A stretch of 64,000 nucleotides of DNA, from assembly GCF_008011855.1 (NCBI RefSeq), contig NZ_VOUX01000001.1, forward strand, positions 62,001-126,000. The letters are read 5' to 3'. The DNA comes from Serratia bockelmannii (GTDB taxonomy: Bacteria; Pseudomonadota; Gammaproteobacteria; Enterobacterales; Enterobacteriaceae). This document shows positions 26,639 to 33,625 of the stretch, piece after piece (position 1 is the first letter of the stretch; each line of letters starts with the position of its first letter). The notes below the pieces were generated by a model, which was not told where the DNA came from, did no database searches, and was given only the letters and a program-made list of their open reading frames with translations. The position numbers and the translations under genes were made by a program.

Positions 26639-27229
26639 ATGGTCAGTCATGTTTGGGGACTTCTGGCGCATCCCAGCGCCGAGTTCGAACAGATCAAAAG
26701 CGAGAATGAAAGCGTCTCGCACCTATACACCCATCACGTGTTGCTCTTGGCAGCCATCCCGGTGGTCTGCGCCTTTATCGGCACCACCCAGTTGGGCTGG
26801 CTCTCCGGCGAGGGACATGCCATCAGGCTCGACATGTTTACCGCGTTTTATACCGCCGTGGCGTTCTACCTGCTGATGCTGGCGGGCGTAGCGGCCATGG
26901 GGAAAGTCATTCACTGGATGGCGCGGCGTTATGAATCGCGCCCCAGCCTGCACCGCTGCATGGTGTTCGCCGGCTACGTGGCGACCCCGATGTTCCTCAG
27001 CGGGGTAGTGGCGCTCTATCCGGTCGTCTGGCTGTGTCTGTTTGTCGGCATTATCGGCCTGTGCTATTCGGGCTATCTGCTGAATCTGGGGATCCCGCAC
27101 TTCCTGAATATCGACAGTAAGGAAGGGTTCATCTTCTCCAGCTCGACCTTCGCCATCGGCATTCTGTTGCTCGAGCTGCTGCTTGGGGTGACGGTGCTGC
27201 TGTGGGGGTACGGTTCCTGGTTGTTCTGA
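26639..27229 (+). CDS. yohC: YIP1-family inner-membrane protein YohC
   Basis: 196-residue membrane protein with about five helices. It reads as E. coli YohC: VSHVWGLLAHPSAEFEQI, HLYTHHVLLLAAIPVVCAFIGTTQLGW and VFAGYVATPMFLSGVVALYP. Yip1-like domain, function unknown. A strong Shine-Dalgarno (AGGAGGTGTCTC) sits in a structured leader. A strong terminator follows. Confidence 0.87.
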   Translation: MVSHVWGLLAHPSAEFEQIKSENESVSHLYTHHVLLLAAIPVVCAFIGTTQLGWLSGEGHAIRLDMFTAFYTAVAFYLLMLAGVAAMGKVIHWMARRYESRPSLHRCMVFAGYVATPMFLSGVVALYPVVWLCLFVGIIGLCYSGYLLNLGIPHFLNIDSKEGFIFSSSTFAIGILLLELLLGVTVLLWGYGSWLF

Positions 27230-27246
27230 GTTAACGGCTGTTGTTG

Positions 27247-27280
27247 CCCCCGCGCCGGTGGAACGGCGCGGGGGCTTTTG
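27247..27280 (+). terminator. Intrinsic terminator after yohC
   Basis: Ten-base perfect stem CCCCCGCGCC/GGCGCGGGGG with an eight-base loop, then CTTTTG and a second TTTT. Also between convergent genes. Confidence 0.88.
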
Positions 27281-27283
27281 CTT

Positions 27284-28135
27284 TTATGCGCGGCGGAAAA
27301 CCAGCATCACGCCGAGCACGATGCCCGCCATGCCCAGCAGGCTCAGCGCGGCTAGCGCGTGGCCGAGCAGCAGGTAATCCAGCAGGGCGGTCACCGCCGG
27401 GATCAGGTAGAACAGGCTGGTCACCTGCACCAGATTGCCGCGCTGGATAAGGCGATACAGCAAGAACGTCGCCAGCACCGAGATCACCACCGCCATCCAC
27501 AGCAGCGGCAGCACGAACGCCGGCCGCCATTCGACCCGCAGCGGCTCAAACGGCAGTGCCAGCGTACACATCAATAATCCGACGGCATACTGCAGCGGCA
27601 AGACCGCCAGCGGCTGCTGCGTCATGCCTTTTTGCAGCAGGGTGCCGGCGGTCATGCAGCCCAGCGCGATAAAGGCGAACAGCATGCCGCTCAGCGAGAA
27701 GTGGGCCACCATCAGGCTTTGGTACACCACCAGCGTCAGCCCGACCATCGCCAGCGCCAGGCCGAGTGCCCGCAGCCCGGTGCAACGCCGCTCGGTGATG
27801 AACTGGGTGAGGATCGGCTGTACGCCGAGCAGCGTCGCCAGCACGCCGGGCGTAATACCTTGTTCCAGCGCCAGCAGATAGCAGATTTGATAGCTGCCGA
27901 TCATCAGCACGCCGATCAGCACGACGCGCCAGCGGGTGCCGGGGGCGGGGAGACACTGGCGCTGCCACAGGCCGATGACCAACAGCACCGCCAGCGCGAT
28001 GGCGCAGCGGAAGAACAGAAAAGCGAAGGCGGAGGCGTGCTCCAACCCCCAACGGGAGAAGATCGCGCCGCTGCTCCAAAGCAGGACGAACAGCGTAGCC
28101 AGGCCGGCATTGGCCCAGAGAGAAGGTAATCGCAT
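27284..28135 (-). CDS. EamA-family (DMT) exporter
   Basis: 283-residue ten-helix transporter of the drug/metabolite superfamily (TLFVLLWSSGAIFSRWGLEHA; GVLATLLGVQPILTQFI; YLIPAVTALLDYLLLG). Relatives export amino acids or metabolites. The upstream minus-strand region holds a candidate leader peptide and competing hairpins, the last of which covers the Shine-Dalgarno. Substrate unknown. Confidence 0.86.
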   Translation of the reverse strand: MRLPSLWANAGLATLFVLLWSSGAIFSRWGLEHASAFAFLFFRCAIALAVLLVIGLWQRQCLPAPGTRWRVVLIGVLMIGSYQICYLLALEQGITPGVLATLLGVQPILTQFITERRCTGLRALGLALAMVGLTLVVYQSLMVAHFSLSGMLFAFIALGCMTAGTLLQKGMTQQPLAVLPLQYAVGLLMCTLALPFEPLRVEWRPAFVLPLLWMAVVISVLATFLLYRLIQRGNLVQVTSLFYLIPAVTALLDYLLLGHALAALSLLGMAGIVLGVMLVFRRA

Positions 28136-28140
28136 ATCAA

Positions 28141-28218
28141 TTTCACCTGTCGTGAAAATTACAGGCTCCGGCGCGCGCGGCGGTCTACGCCTGAACGCAA
28201 CAGATCAATAAGCCGGAG
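28141..28218 (-). promoter_or_regulatory. Competing hairpins in the EamA exporter leader
   Basis: In minus-strand order: CTCCGGC (28218-28212) can pair with GCCGGAG (28072-offset region 28172-28166); CAGGC (28093-offset region 28193-28189) can pair with GCCTG (28166-28162); and CCTGT (28165-28161) can pair with ACAGG (28150-28146), which includes the likely Shine-Dalgarno of the exporter. The second and third pairings exclude each other, as in attenuators. Confidence 0.45.
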
Positions 28219-28235
28219 GTAAAAGTCGGTGTGGC

Positions 28236-28382
28236 TTAGCGCACAACCACAATGCGTGGCGGGTAAGCGGCAACCGCTGAAACGACAGAGGAAACGGCGG
28301 GTGGGGCAGAGGAAGCACACAGCAAAACGACGGCCGGAGCGGTCGTAAGAGTCGGATCTGTGCTGTGCGCCAACGGAGTCAT
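28236..28382 (-). CDS. Candidate 48-residue leader peptide upstream of EamA exporter
   Basis: Short ORF with a good ribosome-binding site (GCAGGAACCCCT before ATG). The peptide is rich in Val, Ala, Pro, Ser and Thr (MTPLAHSTDPTL..., TTAPAVVLL, AVSSVVSAVAA) and ends PPRIVVVR, recalling the valine/isoleucine runs of the IlvB leader. It stops about 100 bases before the exporter start, followed by mutually exclusive hairpins. No hydrophobic signal or known family. It may be a leader for translation-coupled attenuation or simply spurious; needs expression evidence. Confidence 0.4.
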   Translation of the reverse strand: MTPLAHSTDPTLTTAPAVVLLCASSAPPAVSSVVSAVAAYPPRIVVVR

Positions 28383-28473
28383 AGGGGTTCCTGCAAACCG
28401 GGAATAAAACTTATCTCTTCAAACATAACCAAGTTCAGAGGGGCGTGCAATCGGAAATCACAATGGTTTAAAT

Positions 28474-28492
28474 GATAATGTAAATCATTATC
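28474..28492. promoter_or_regulatory. Fur box upstream of iron ABC operon
   Basis: GATAATGTAAATCATTATC matches the 19-base Fur consensus at 17 positions. It lies 20 bases before the ATG of the short upstream ORF. Confidence 0.88.
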
Positions 28493-28511
28493 ATTAATTA
28501 AAAGGTATGCT

Positions 28512-28673
28512 ATGTTGCTTTTGCCGCGCAGTGTTGAAGCAGGGGGGCGCGGCTTGCTCCCAGTCTCGCGGCACGCAGCGCGTGCGGCAAAAGAGGTTGC
28601 GATTCGCTTTTGCAGAAGGCGCGGAATCGTGGTAAAAATATTGATATGTTATAATATAACAATTAATGCATAA
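28512..28673 (+). CDS. Short upstream ORF (53 aa) coupled to the ABC operon
   Basis: Starts at ATG 28512 with AAAGG six bases upstream, just after the Fur box. The stop TAA (28671-28673) shares its last base with the ATG of the ATPase gene (TAATG), and that gene has no Shine-Dalgarno of its own. The peptide (MLLLPRSVEAGGRG..., rich in Arg/Ala, ending CYNITINA) has no recognisable domain. A translational-coupling role like uof upstream of fur is inferred. A 10-base inverted repeat (28518-28527/28584-28593) lies inside it. Confidence 0.55.
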   Translation: MLLLPRSVEAGGRGLLPVSRHAARAAKEVAIRFCRRRGIVVKILICYNITINA

Positions 28674-29452
28674 TGAATTCAGTTCACGACATCCTCCGCG
28701 TTGATGGAGTTAGCCTGACCGGCCACGGCGGGGCATTGATACTCGACAACATCCATTTCGCGCTCCGTTCCAGTGAAAAGCTGGCGGTGATCGGCCCTAA
28801 CGGCAGCGGCAAGTCCAGCCTGTTGCGCGCCCTGATCGGCGAAACGCGGCCGGACAGCGGCGGCATTTACTGGCGAGGGCGCGCCTTGTCCGAGTGGCCG
28901 GCGGCGGAACGTGCCAGAAGCATCGCCTTTCTGGCACAAAACGATCTGCCGGATTTGCGGCTGTCGGTTGAGGACTACGTGGCGTTGGGCCGTTTACCGC
29001 ATGGCGAACGCTCTGCGACGGGAAAGCGCATTGTTGACGAGGCCATCGGGGAAACCGGGCTGGCGCCGCTCAGGCACCGCCCGTTGGGGCGGCTCTCGGG
29101 CGGTCAGCGTCAGCGTGCTGCACTGGCCCGGGCGTTGGCGCAGTCTCCCGATCTGTTGTTGCTGGATGAACCGACCAATCACCTCGATCCGCCCGGGCGC
29201 TCGGCGCTGCTGTCGTTAGTGAAAAATAAAGACATTGCCGTGATTGCAGTGCTGCACGATTTGCCCGTGGCAGAGGCGTTTGCCGATCGGATCCTGGTGC
29301 TCAACGAAAGCCGCCAGGTAGCCTGTGGTACGCCCGAGGCGGTGTTGCAGACCCCGGTGATTTTGCCGGTGTTCGGCATGAACAGTTTCAAGGTGGCGCA
29401 CCCCGTCAGCGGGAAAACGCTGCGTATTTTTGACGTTCCCCATTGCGCTTGA
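28673..29452 (+). CDS. Iron-chelate ABC transporter ATP-binding protein
   Basis: 259 residues: Walker A GPNGSGKSS, signature LSGGQRQR, Walker B LLLLDEPTNHLD and H-loop AVLHDLPVAE, typical of FecE/FhuC-type ATPases. First gene of a Fur-boxed three-gene importer with the binding protein and a FecCD permease. No Shine-Dalgarno precedes the ATG; translation may depend on the upstream ORF. A TATAAT at 28650-28655 could alternatively start an almost leaderless mRNA. Substrate: an iron chelate or haem-like compound, inferred from Fur control and permease type. Confidence 0.9.
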   Translation: MNSVHDILRVDGVSLTGHGGALILDNIHFALRSSEKLAVIGPNGSGKSSLLRALIGETRPDSGGIYWRGRALSEWPAAERARSIAFLAQNDLPDLRLSVEDYVALGRLPHGERSATGKRIVDEAIGETGLAPLRHRPLGRLSGGQRQRAALARALAQSPDLLLLDEPTNHLDPPGRSALLSLVKNKDIAVIAVLHDLPVAEAFADRILVLNESRQVACGTPEAVLQTPVILPVFGMNSFKVAHPVSGKTLRIFDVPHCA

Positions 29453-29468
29453 TAAACCAGAGAGAAAC

Positions 29469-30425
29469 ATGAACACACGCGTATTCCCCCTGCTCCTGCT
29501 GCTGGCCGGCGGGGCGGCGGCGGCCGAAAAATTTCCCGTCACCGTAGAAAGCTGCGGTACGCCGGTCACCTTCAACCAGGCGCCGCAACGCGCCGTCATC
29601 AACGACATCAATATGGCCGAGATGGCCTTTGCGCTCCATTTGCAGGATCGCATTGTCGGGCTGACCGGCATCACCGGCTGGTACAAACTGACGCCCGACT
29701 TCAAGGCCGCGATGGGCGCCATTCCCGAACTGGCGCCGAAATACCCTGCTCTGGAAACGCTGCTGGCAGCGCAGCCGGACTTTTTCTTCGCCGGCTGGAA
29801 TTACGGCATGAAGATAGGCGGCGACGTCACGCCGGAGAAGCTCGCCCCGTTCGGCATCAAAACGCTGGTGCTGAGCGAGAGCTGCGTACAGGCTGGCGGG
29901 CGGCCGCAGAAGGCCGATATGAACCTGCTGTATGACGATGAGCTGAAGCTCGGCAAGATTTTCGGCAAGCAGCAAGAGGCCACCGCGTTGGTTGCGGGCT
30001 GGCAGCGCCGGTTGGCTGCGCTTCCCGCCAGGCCGGCGGGCCAGCCGCCGCTCAAGGTGTTCGTCTATGACTCGGGGGAGGAGAAGCCTTTCACCAGCGG
30101 CAGATACGCTATGCCGACGGCGATCGTCGAAGCGGCGGGCGGCCACAACGTGATGGACGGTTTGCCGGCGAGCTGGACGACGGCGTCCTGGGAGGCGGTG
30201 GCGGCGGCCGAGCCTGACTTCATTATTCTGCTGGATTACCAGACCGGGTCAGGCGCCGATGCGCTGCGGCGCTTCCTCGAGTCTCACCCGTTGATGAAAT
30301 TGACGCCTGCCGTACGGCACCACCGCTATCTGAAACTGCAGTATGCGGAGCTGACGCCGGGGCCGGCCAACATCGGCGCGGTGGAAAAGCTGGCGCGGGC
30401 GCTGTACGCGCCGGAGGCTGAATGA
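29469..30425 (+). CDS. Iron-chelate ABC transporter substrate-binding protein
   Basis: 318 residues with a signal peptide (MNTRVFPLLLLLAGGAAAA) and the class-III binding-protein fold: PVTFNQAPQRAVINDINMAEMAFALHLQDRIVGLTGI, and EPDFIILLDYQ late in the chain. It carries two cysteines near residues 31 and 149. Sixteen bases after the ATPase gene, overlapping the permease gene by ATGA. Ligand unknown, siderophore or other iron complex. Confidence 0.87.
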   Translation: MNTRVFPLLLLLAGGAAAAEKFPVTVESCGTPVTFNQAPQRAVINDINMAEMAFALHLQDRIVGLTGITGWYKLTPDFKAAMGAIPELAPKYPALETLLAAQPDFFFAGWNYGMKIGGDVTPEKLAPFGIKTLVLSESCVQAGGRPQKADMNLLYDDELKLGKIFGKQQEATALVAGWQRRLAALPARPAGQPPLKVFVYDSGEEKPFTSGRYAMPTAIVEAAGGHNVMDGLPASWTTASWEAVAAAEPDFIILLDYQTGSGADALRRFLESHPLMKLTPAVRHHRYLKLQYAELTPGPANIGAVEKLARALYAPEAE

Positions 30426-31429
30426 ACTCGCCGACCCGGCGATTTATGCTGCTCGCGCCGTTGGCGCTGTCGGTATTGTGCGGGTTAATGATCTGGAGCC
30501 TGCAGCTGGGCAGCGTCGCGCTGTCATGGCGGCAGACGATGGCGGCATTGGGGCTTTCATCGGCGACCCTCTCCGGCATGCTGGATACCATCGTCGTGCA
30601 ACTGCGGGTGCCTAGAGCCTTACTGGCGGCGTTGACCGGCGCCGGGCTGGCGATGACCGGTGCGCTGCTGCAGACCACCACCCGCAATGAGCTGGCCGAT
30701 CCTTTTTTGTTTGGGCTCTCCTCCGGCGCCTCCGCCGGCGCGGTGCTGGTCATCACGCGCTTTGGCGATGCGCTGGGCGCGCTGACGTTGCCGCTGTCCG
30801 CTTTCGCCGGCGGCGTTTTGTCCGCGATGGCGGTGATGATCCTGTTTCGCGTCAGCCGGGTCAGGCGCGCCGAGCAGCTGATCGTCTGCGGTCTGGCGGT
30901 CTCGTTTTTGTTCAGCGCGCTCACCAGCTACCTGGTGTTTTCCGGCGATCAGCGGGCGGCCGGTTCGGTGTTGTTCTGGTCGCTGGGCGGGCTGGGGTTG
31001 GCGCGTTGGGATAATCTGTTCATTCCGCTGGCGAGTTTTGTGCTGCTGGCCGGGTTTACGGCGCTGCGTTGGCGGGCGCTGGACGCGCTGCTGGCGGGCG
31101 AGCAAACCGCCCATTCGATGGGGGTCAATGTGGCGCGCCTGCGCACCGAGACCTTTCTGTGCTGCGCATTGTCTACGGCGTTTCTCGTTTCGCTGACGGG
31201 CGTGATTGGGTTTGTCGGGCTGATGGTGCCTTATCTGGCCCGGCGCCTGGTGGGCGTGCGCCATCGCTTGTCCGTGCCGATGTGCGGCCTGCTGGGGGCG
31301 ATGCTGCTGACCGGCGGCGACATGCTCAGCCGCAGCCTGATCCCCCATCAGGAGCTGCCCATCGGCATCATTACGGCGGGGCTGGGGGGCGCGTTCATCG
31401 TCTCCTTGCTGCTGCGCGCGGAGCGGTGA
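30422..31429 (+). CDS. FecCD-family iron-chelate permease
   Basis: 335-residue permease with about ten helices and the family segments RVPRALLAALTGAGLAMTGALLQ, NELADPFLFGLSSGASAGA and GFVGLMVPYLARRLVG. Overlaps the binding-protein stop by four bases. The convergent reductase gene begins 13 bases after the stop. Confidence 0.92.
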   Translation: MNSPTRRFMLLAPLALSVLCGLMIWSLQLGSVALSWRQTMAALGLSSATLSGMLDTIVVQLRVPRALLAALTGAGLAMTGALLQTTTRNELADPFLFGLSSGASAGAVLVITRFGDALGALTLPLSAFAGGVLSAMAVMILFRVSRVRRAEQLIVCGLAVSFLFSALTSYLVFSGDQRAAGSVLFWSLGGLGLARWDNLFIPLASFVLLAGFTALRWRALDALLAGEQTAHSMGVNVARLRTETFLCCALSTAFLVSLTGVIGFVGLMVPYLARRLVGVRHRLSVPMCGLLGAMLLTGGDMLSRSLIPHQELPIGIITAGLGGAFIVSLLLRAER

Positions 31430-31442
31430 ACGCCGCCCTGTC

Positions 31443-32966
31443 TCAATAGAGTTCCAGGTGCAGGCGCTGCTGCTCAATCAGCGTCTGCCACAGGTTTTCC
31501 GCCCCGCAGGCTTGCTCCAGCGCCGTCGCCACGGCATGTTCCAGATACTGACGATTGCCGCACAGGTAGACATGCGCGCCCCGCTGCAGCAGGCCGCTGA
31601 CGACATCGGCGCGATCGTCGATGGCGTGTTGCACGTAATACTTGTCGGCGGCGTCGCGCGAGAATGCCGTGATGAGCCGTGTGAGTACGCCCGTCGCGTT
31701 CAGCGTGACCAACTCCTCGCCATACAGGAAGTCTTCATCGCGCCTTTTCTCACCGAAGATCAGGACGGTTTCACGCCGTTCGCCCTGGGCGGCCATTTCG
31801 CGCAGTAAGCCAATCAACGGTGCGATGCCGGTACCGGTACCGATAAGCAGCACCGGTAAGGCGGTGTCGCGCGGCAGGTAAAAGCCGGGGTTGGCGCGGC
31901 AGAAAAGGCGGAAAGGACCGGGATGCTTGAGCAGCCAGCCGGTTGCCGTGCCGCGCCGCGTGCGGCCGCCGCGTTCATAACGCACGTCGCGAACGCACAG
32001 ATCGAGGCTCTCTTCCCGCGTTGCCGAAGCGATGGAGTAGGCGCGCGGTAGGCAAACGGGCAGTAGCGCCAACAGGTTCTCCAGCGTGATCGCGTGCGGC
32101 GGGCAAAAATCGTGCAGCACGTCCAGCAGATCGGCGCCGTACAGATAACTCTCCAGGGCTTTGCGCTGACGGATCTTCAGCAGGCCTTTGAGCTCTTCGC
32201 TGTCGGCCAACTGCGCCAGTTCGCGCAGCGTCGTTTTGCTGAGCTGGCGCAGCTCCCGGCGCCGTAGCGCGTCGACGGCCTCCGGCCTGCCGAGCCAGTC
32301 TGCCAGCCGGGACAATAATCCTTCGTCGTTCTCCGGCAACAGATAGACGGTATCTCCCGCCCGGTAAACGATGCCGCTGCCGGCGATATTCAGCCTCAGA
32401 TGCCAGGCTTGCGGCGTGCGAGCGCTGAGCGGCCGTCGTTCGAGGAGGGCGGCGCTGAACGCATGGTCTTCACCGTAGGCGGTCACGCGCAGATGCAAGT
32501 CGCGACCCGCCTGGGCATCGCCGGCCAGCACCTTACCCAGCGTCGTCAGCCAGGTGGTGAAGAACGGTTCGAAGTTAACGTCGGCGTCGACGCGATTGAC
32601 GATGGCGCGGGCGCCGTATTGCGTCAGGCGCGCATCCAGCGCCTGCGTGAAGCCGCAGAAATGCGGGTACGCGGTGTCGCCGAGACCAAAGATGGCGTAG
32701 CGCAACCGGAGGGGATCCGGCCATTGCGCCAGCGCGTCGGAAAAACGCTCGGCGTTGGCGGGCGGTTCGCCGTCGCCAAATGAGCTCGAGACGATCAACA
32801 GGATGTCACGCTCGCCCACATCGGCGGGCTGGATGGCGTTGAGTTCTTTAACCATGGGGCGGTAGGGTTGCAGGCTGCTTTGCTCGCCCAGGCGCATCGC
32901 CAGCGCCCGGGCGTTGCCCGACTCCGAACCGTAACCAATCAGGATGCGTTCGATGAGGTCGGCCAT
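31443..32966 (-). CDS. Diflavin reductase (CysJ-like, FMN+FAD/NADPH)
   Basis: 507 residues. N-terminal flavodoxin domain (IGYGSESGNARALAM; SSSFGDGEPPANAERF; FGLGDTAYPHFCGF), a connecting FAD domain (RAYSIAS; GTATGWLL) and an NADP-binding part (LLIGTGTGIAPLIGLLRE; GEKRRDEDFLYG; VYLCGN; C-terminal LELY aromatic). This is the CysJ/cytochrome P450 reductase layout, which passes NADPH electrons one at a time. Follows the PAS gene after five bases, behind a Fur-like site, so it may serve iron reduction or release from the imported chelate rather than sulfite. Confidence 0.88.
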   Translation of the reverse strand: MADLIERILIGYGSESGNARALAMRLGEQSSLQPYRPMVKELNAIQPADVGERDILLIVSSSFGDGEPPANAERFSDALAQWPDPLRLRYAIFGLGDTAYPHFCGFTQALDARLTQYGARAIVNRVDADVNFEPFFTTWLTTLGKVLAGDAQAGRDLHLRVTAYGEDHAFSAALLERRPLSARTPQAWHLRLNIAGSGIVYRAGDTVYLLPENDEGLLSRLADWLGRPEAVDALRRRELRQLSKTTLRELAQLADSEELKGLLKIRQRKALESYLYGADLLDVLHDFCPPHAITLENLLALLPVCLPRAYSIASATREESLDLCVRDVRYERGGRTRRGTATGWLLKHPGPFRLFCRANPGFYLPRDTALPVLLIGTGTGIAPLIGLLREMAAQGERRETVLIFGEKRRDEDFLYGEELVTLNATGVLTRLITAFSRDAADKYYVQHAIDDRADVVSGLLQRGAHVYLCGNRQYLEHAVATALEQACGAENLWQTLIEQQRLHLELY

Positions 32967-32971
32967 AGCGG

Positions 32972-33397
32972 TTACTTGTCGTAGTGGTTGTCGAACTGTT
33001 CTTTGGCGAATTCCACCGATTCGAAGTCGGTCATCAGATCGTTGATCACGCGGCGGATGCTGATATAGGCCTCGATATTGCCCTGGGCGTCATACAGCGG
33101 CTGCACCGTGGTGTCGACCACGTACAGCACGCCGCCCTTGCCGACGTTCGGAATGATGCCGGTCCAGATACCGCCCGCCTTGATGGTGTCCCACATCGCT
33201 TTGTAAACGGCTTTCGGCACGGAAGGGTGGCGCACGATGCTGTGGGGCTGGCCCACCAGCTCTTCCCGGGAAAAGCCGGTCAGCTGACAGAACAGGTCAT
33301 TGACGTAGGTGATGGTGCCCTGCAGATCGGTGGTGGAGATCACCATCACTTTATCGAGCGCGGCCAGCAGCTGGGCTGAATCGAGGGTTTGACTCAT
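32972..33397 (-). CDS. Stand-alone Aer-like PAS domain protein
   Basis: 141 residues made of one PAS domain that closely follows the N-terminus of Aer: MVISTTDLQGTITYVNDLFCQLTGF, GQPHSIVRHPSVPKAVYKAMWDTIKAG, and YISIRRVI. The VRHPxxP stretch carries the residues used by Aer for FAD. There is no HAMP or signalling domain, so it is a free flavin/redox module. Operonic with the diflavin reductase (five-base gap). It may accept electrons, sense redox or act as a flavin carrier; the role is not known. Confidence 0.8.
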   Translation of the reverse strand: MSQTLDSAQLLAALDKVMVISTTDLQGTITYVNDLFCQLTGFSREELVGQPHSIVRHPSVPKAVYKAMWDTIKAGGIWTGIIPNVGKGGVLYVVDTTVQPLYDAQGNIEAYISIRRVINDLMTDFESVEFAKEQFDNHYDK

Positions 33398-33467
33398 GGT
33401 AGGTTCCTTCTCATTAACTTCGCGGTGAATGCCACGGCGGATGTCATGTATCCGTCATGACAGCTTT

Positions 33468-33486
33468 GTAATTGATTCTCATTTGC
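33468..33486. promoter_or_regulatory. Fur-box-like site upstream of PAS/reductase operon
   Basis: GTAATTGATTCTCATTTGC; read on the minus strand it matches the Fur consensus at 13 of 19 positions, including the central AATGAGAATCA. About 70 bases before the PAS start. Confidence 0.65.
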
Positions 33487-33625
33487 GATGATAGGGTGAA
33501 TGGTAATCGGGAATTTTATAAGTTGCAATAAAAATACATCTTTAAAGGCGCAGAAAGATCGCGATGAGGCAGGTAGGGCAGAGGAGGCCCGCGCCGGGTG
33601 CGGCGGCGGGCCGATCGTGCGGCGT

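Noticed and set aside
28650-28655. TATAAT as promoter of the iron operon
   Set aside because: No matching -35 at the right distance and it would separate the operon from its Fur box; kept only as an alternative.
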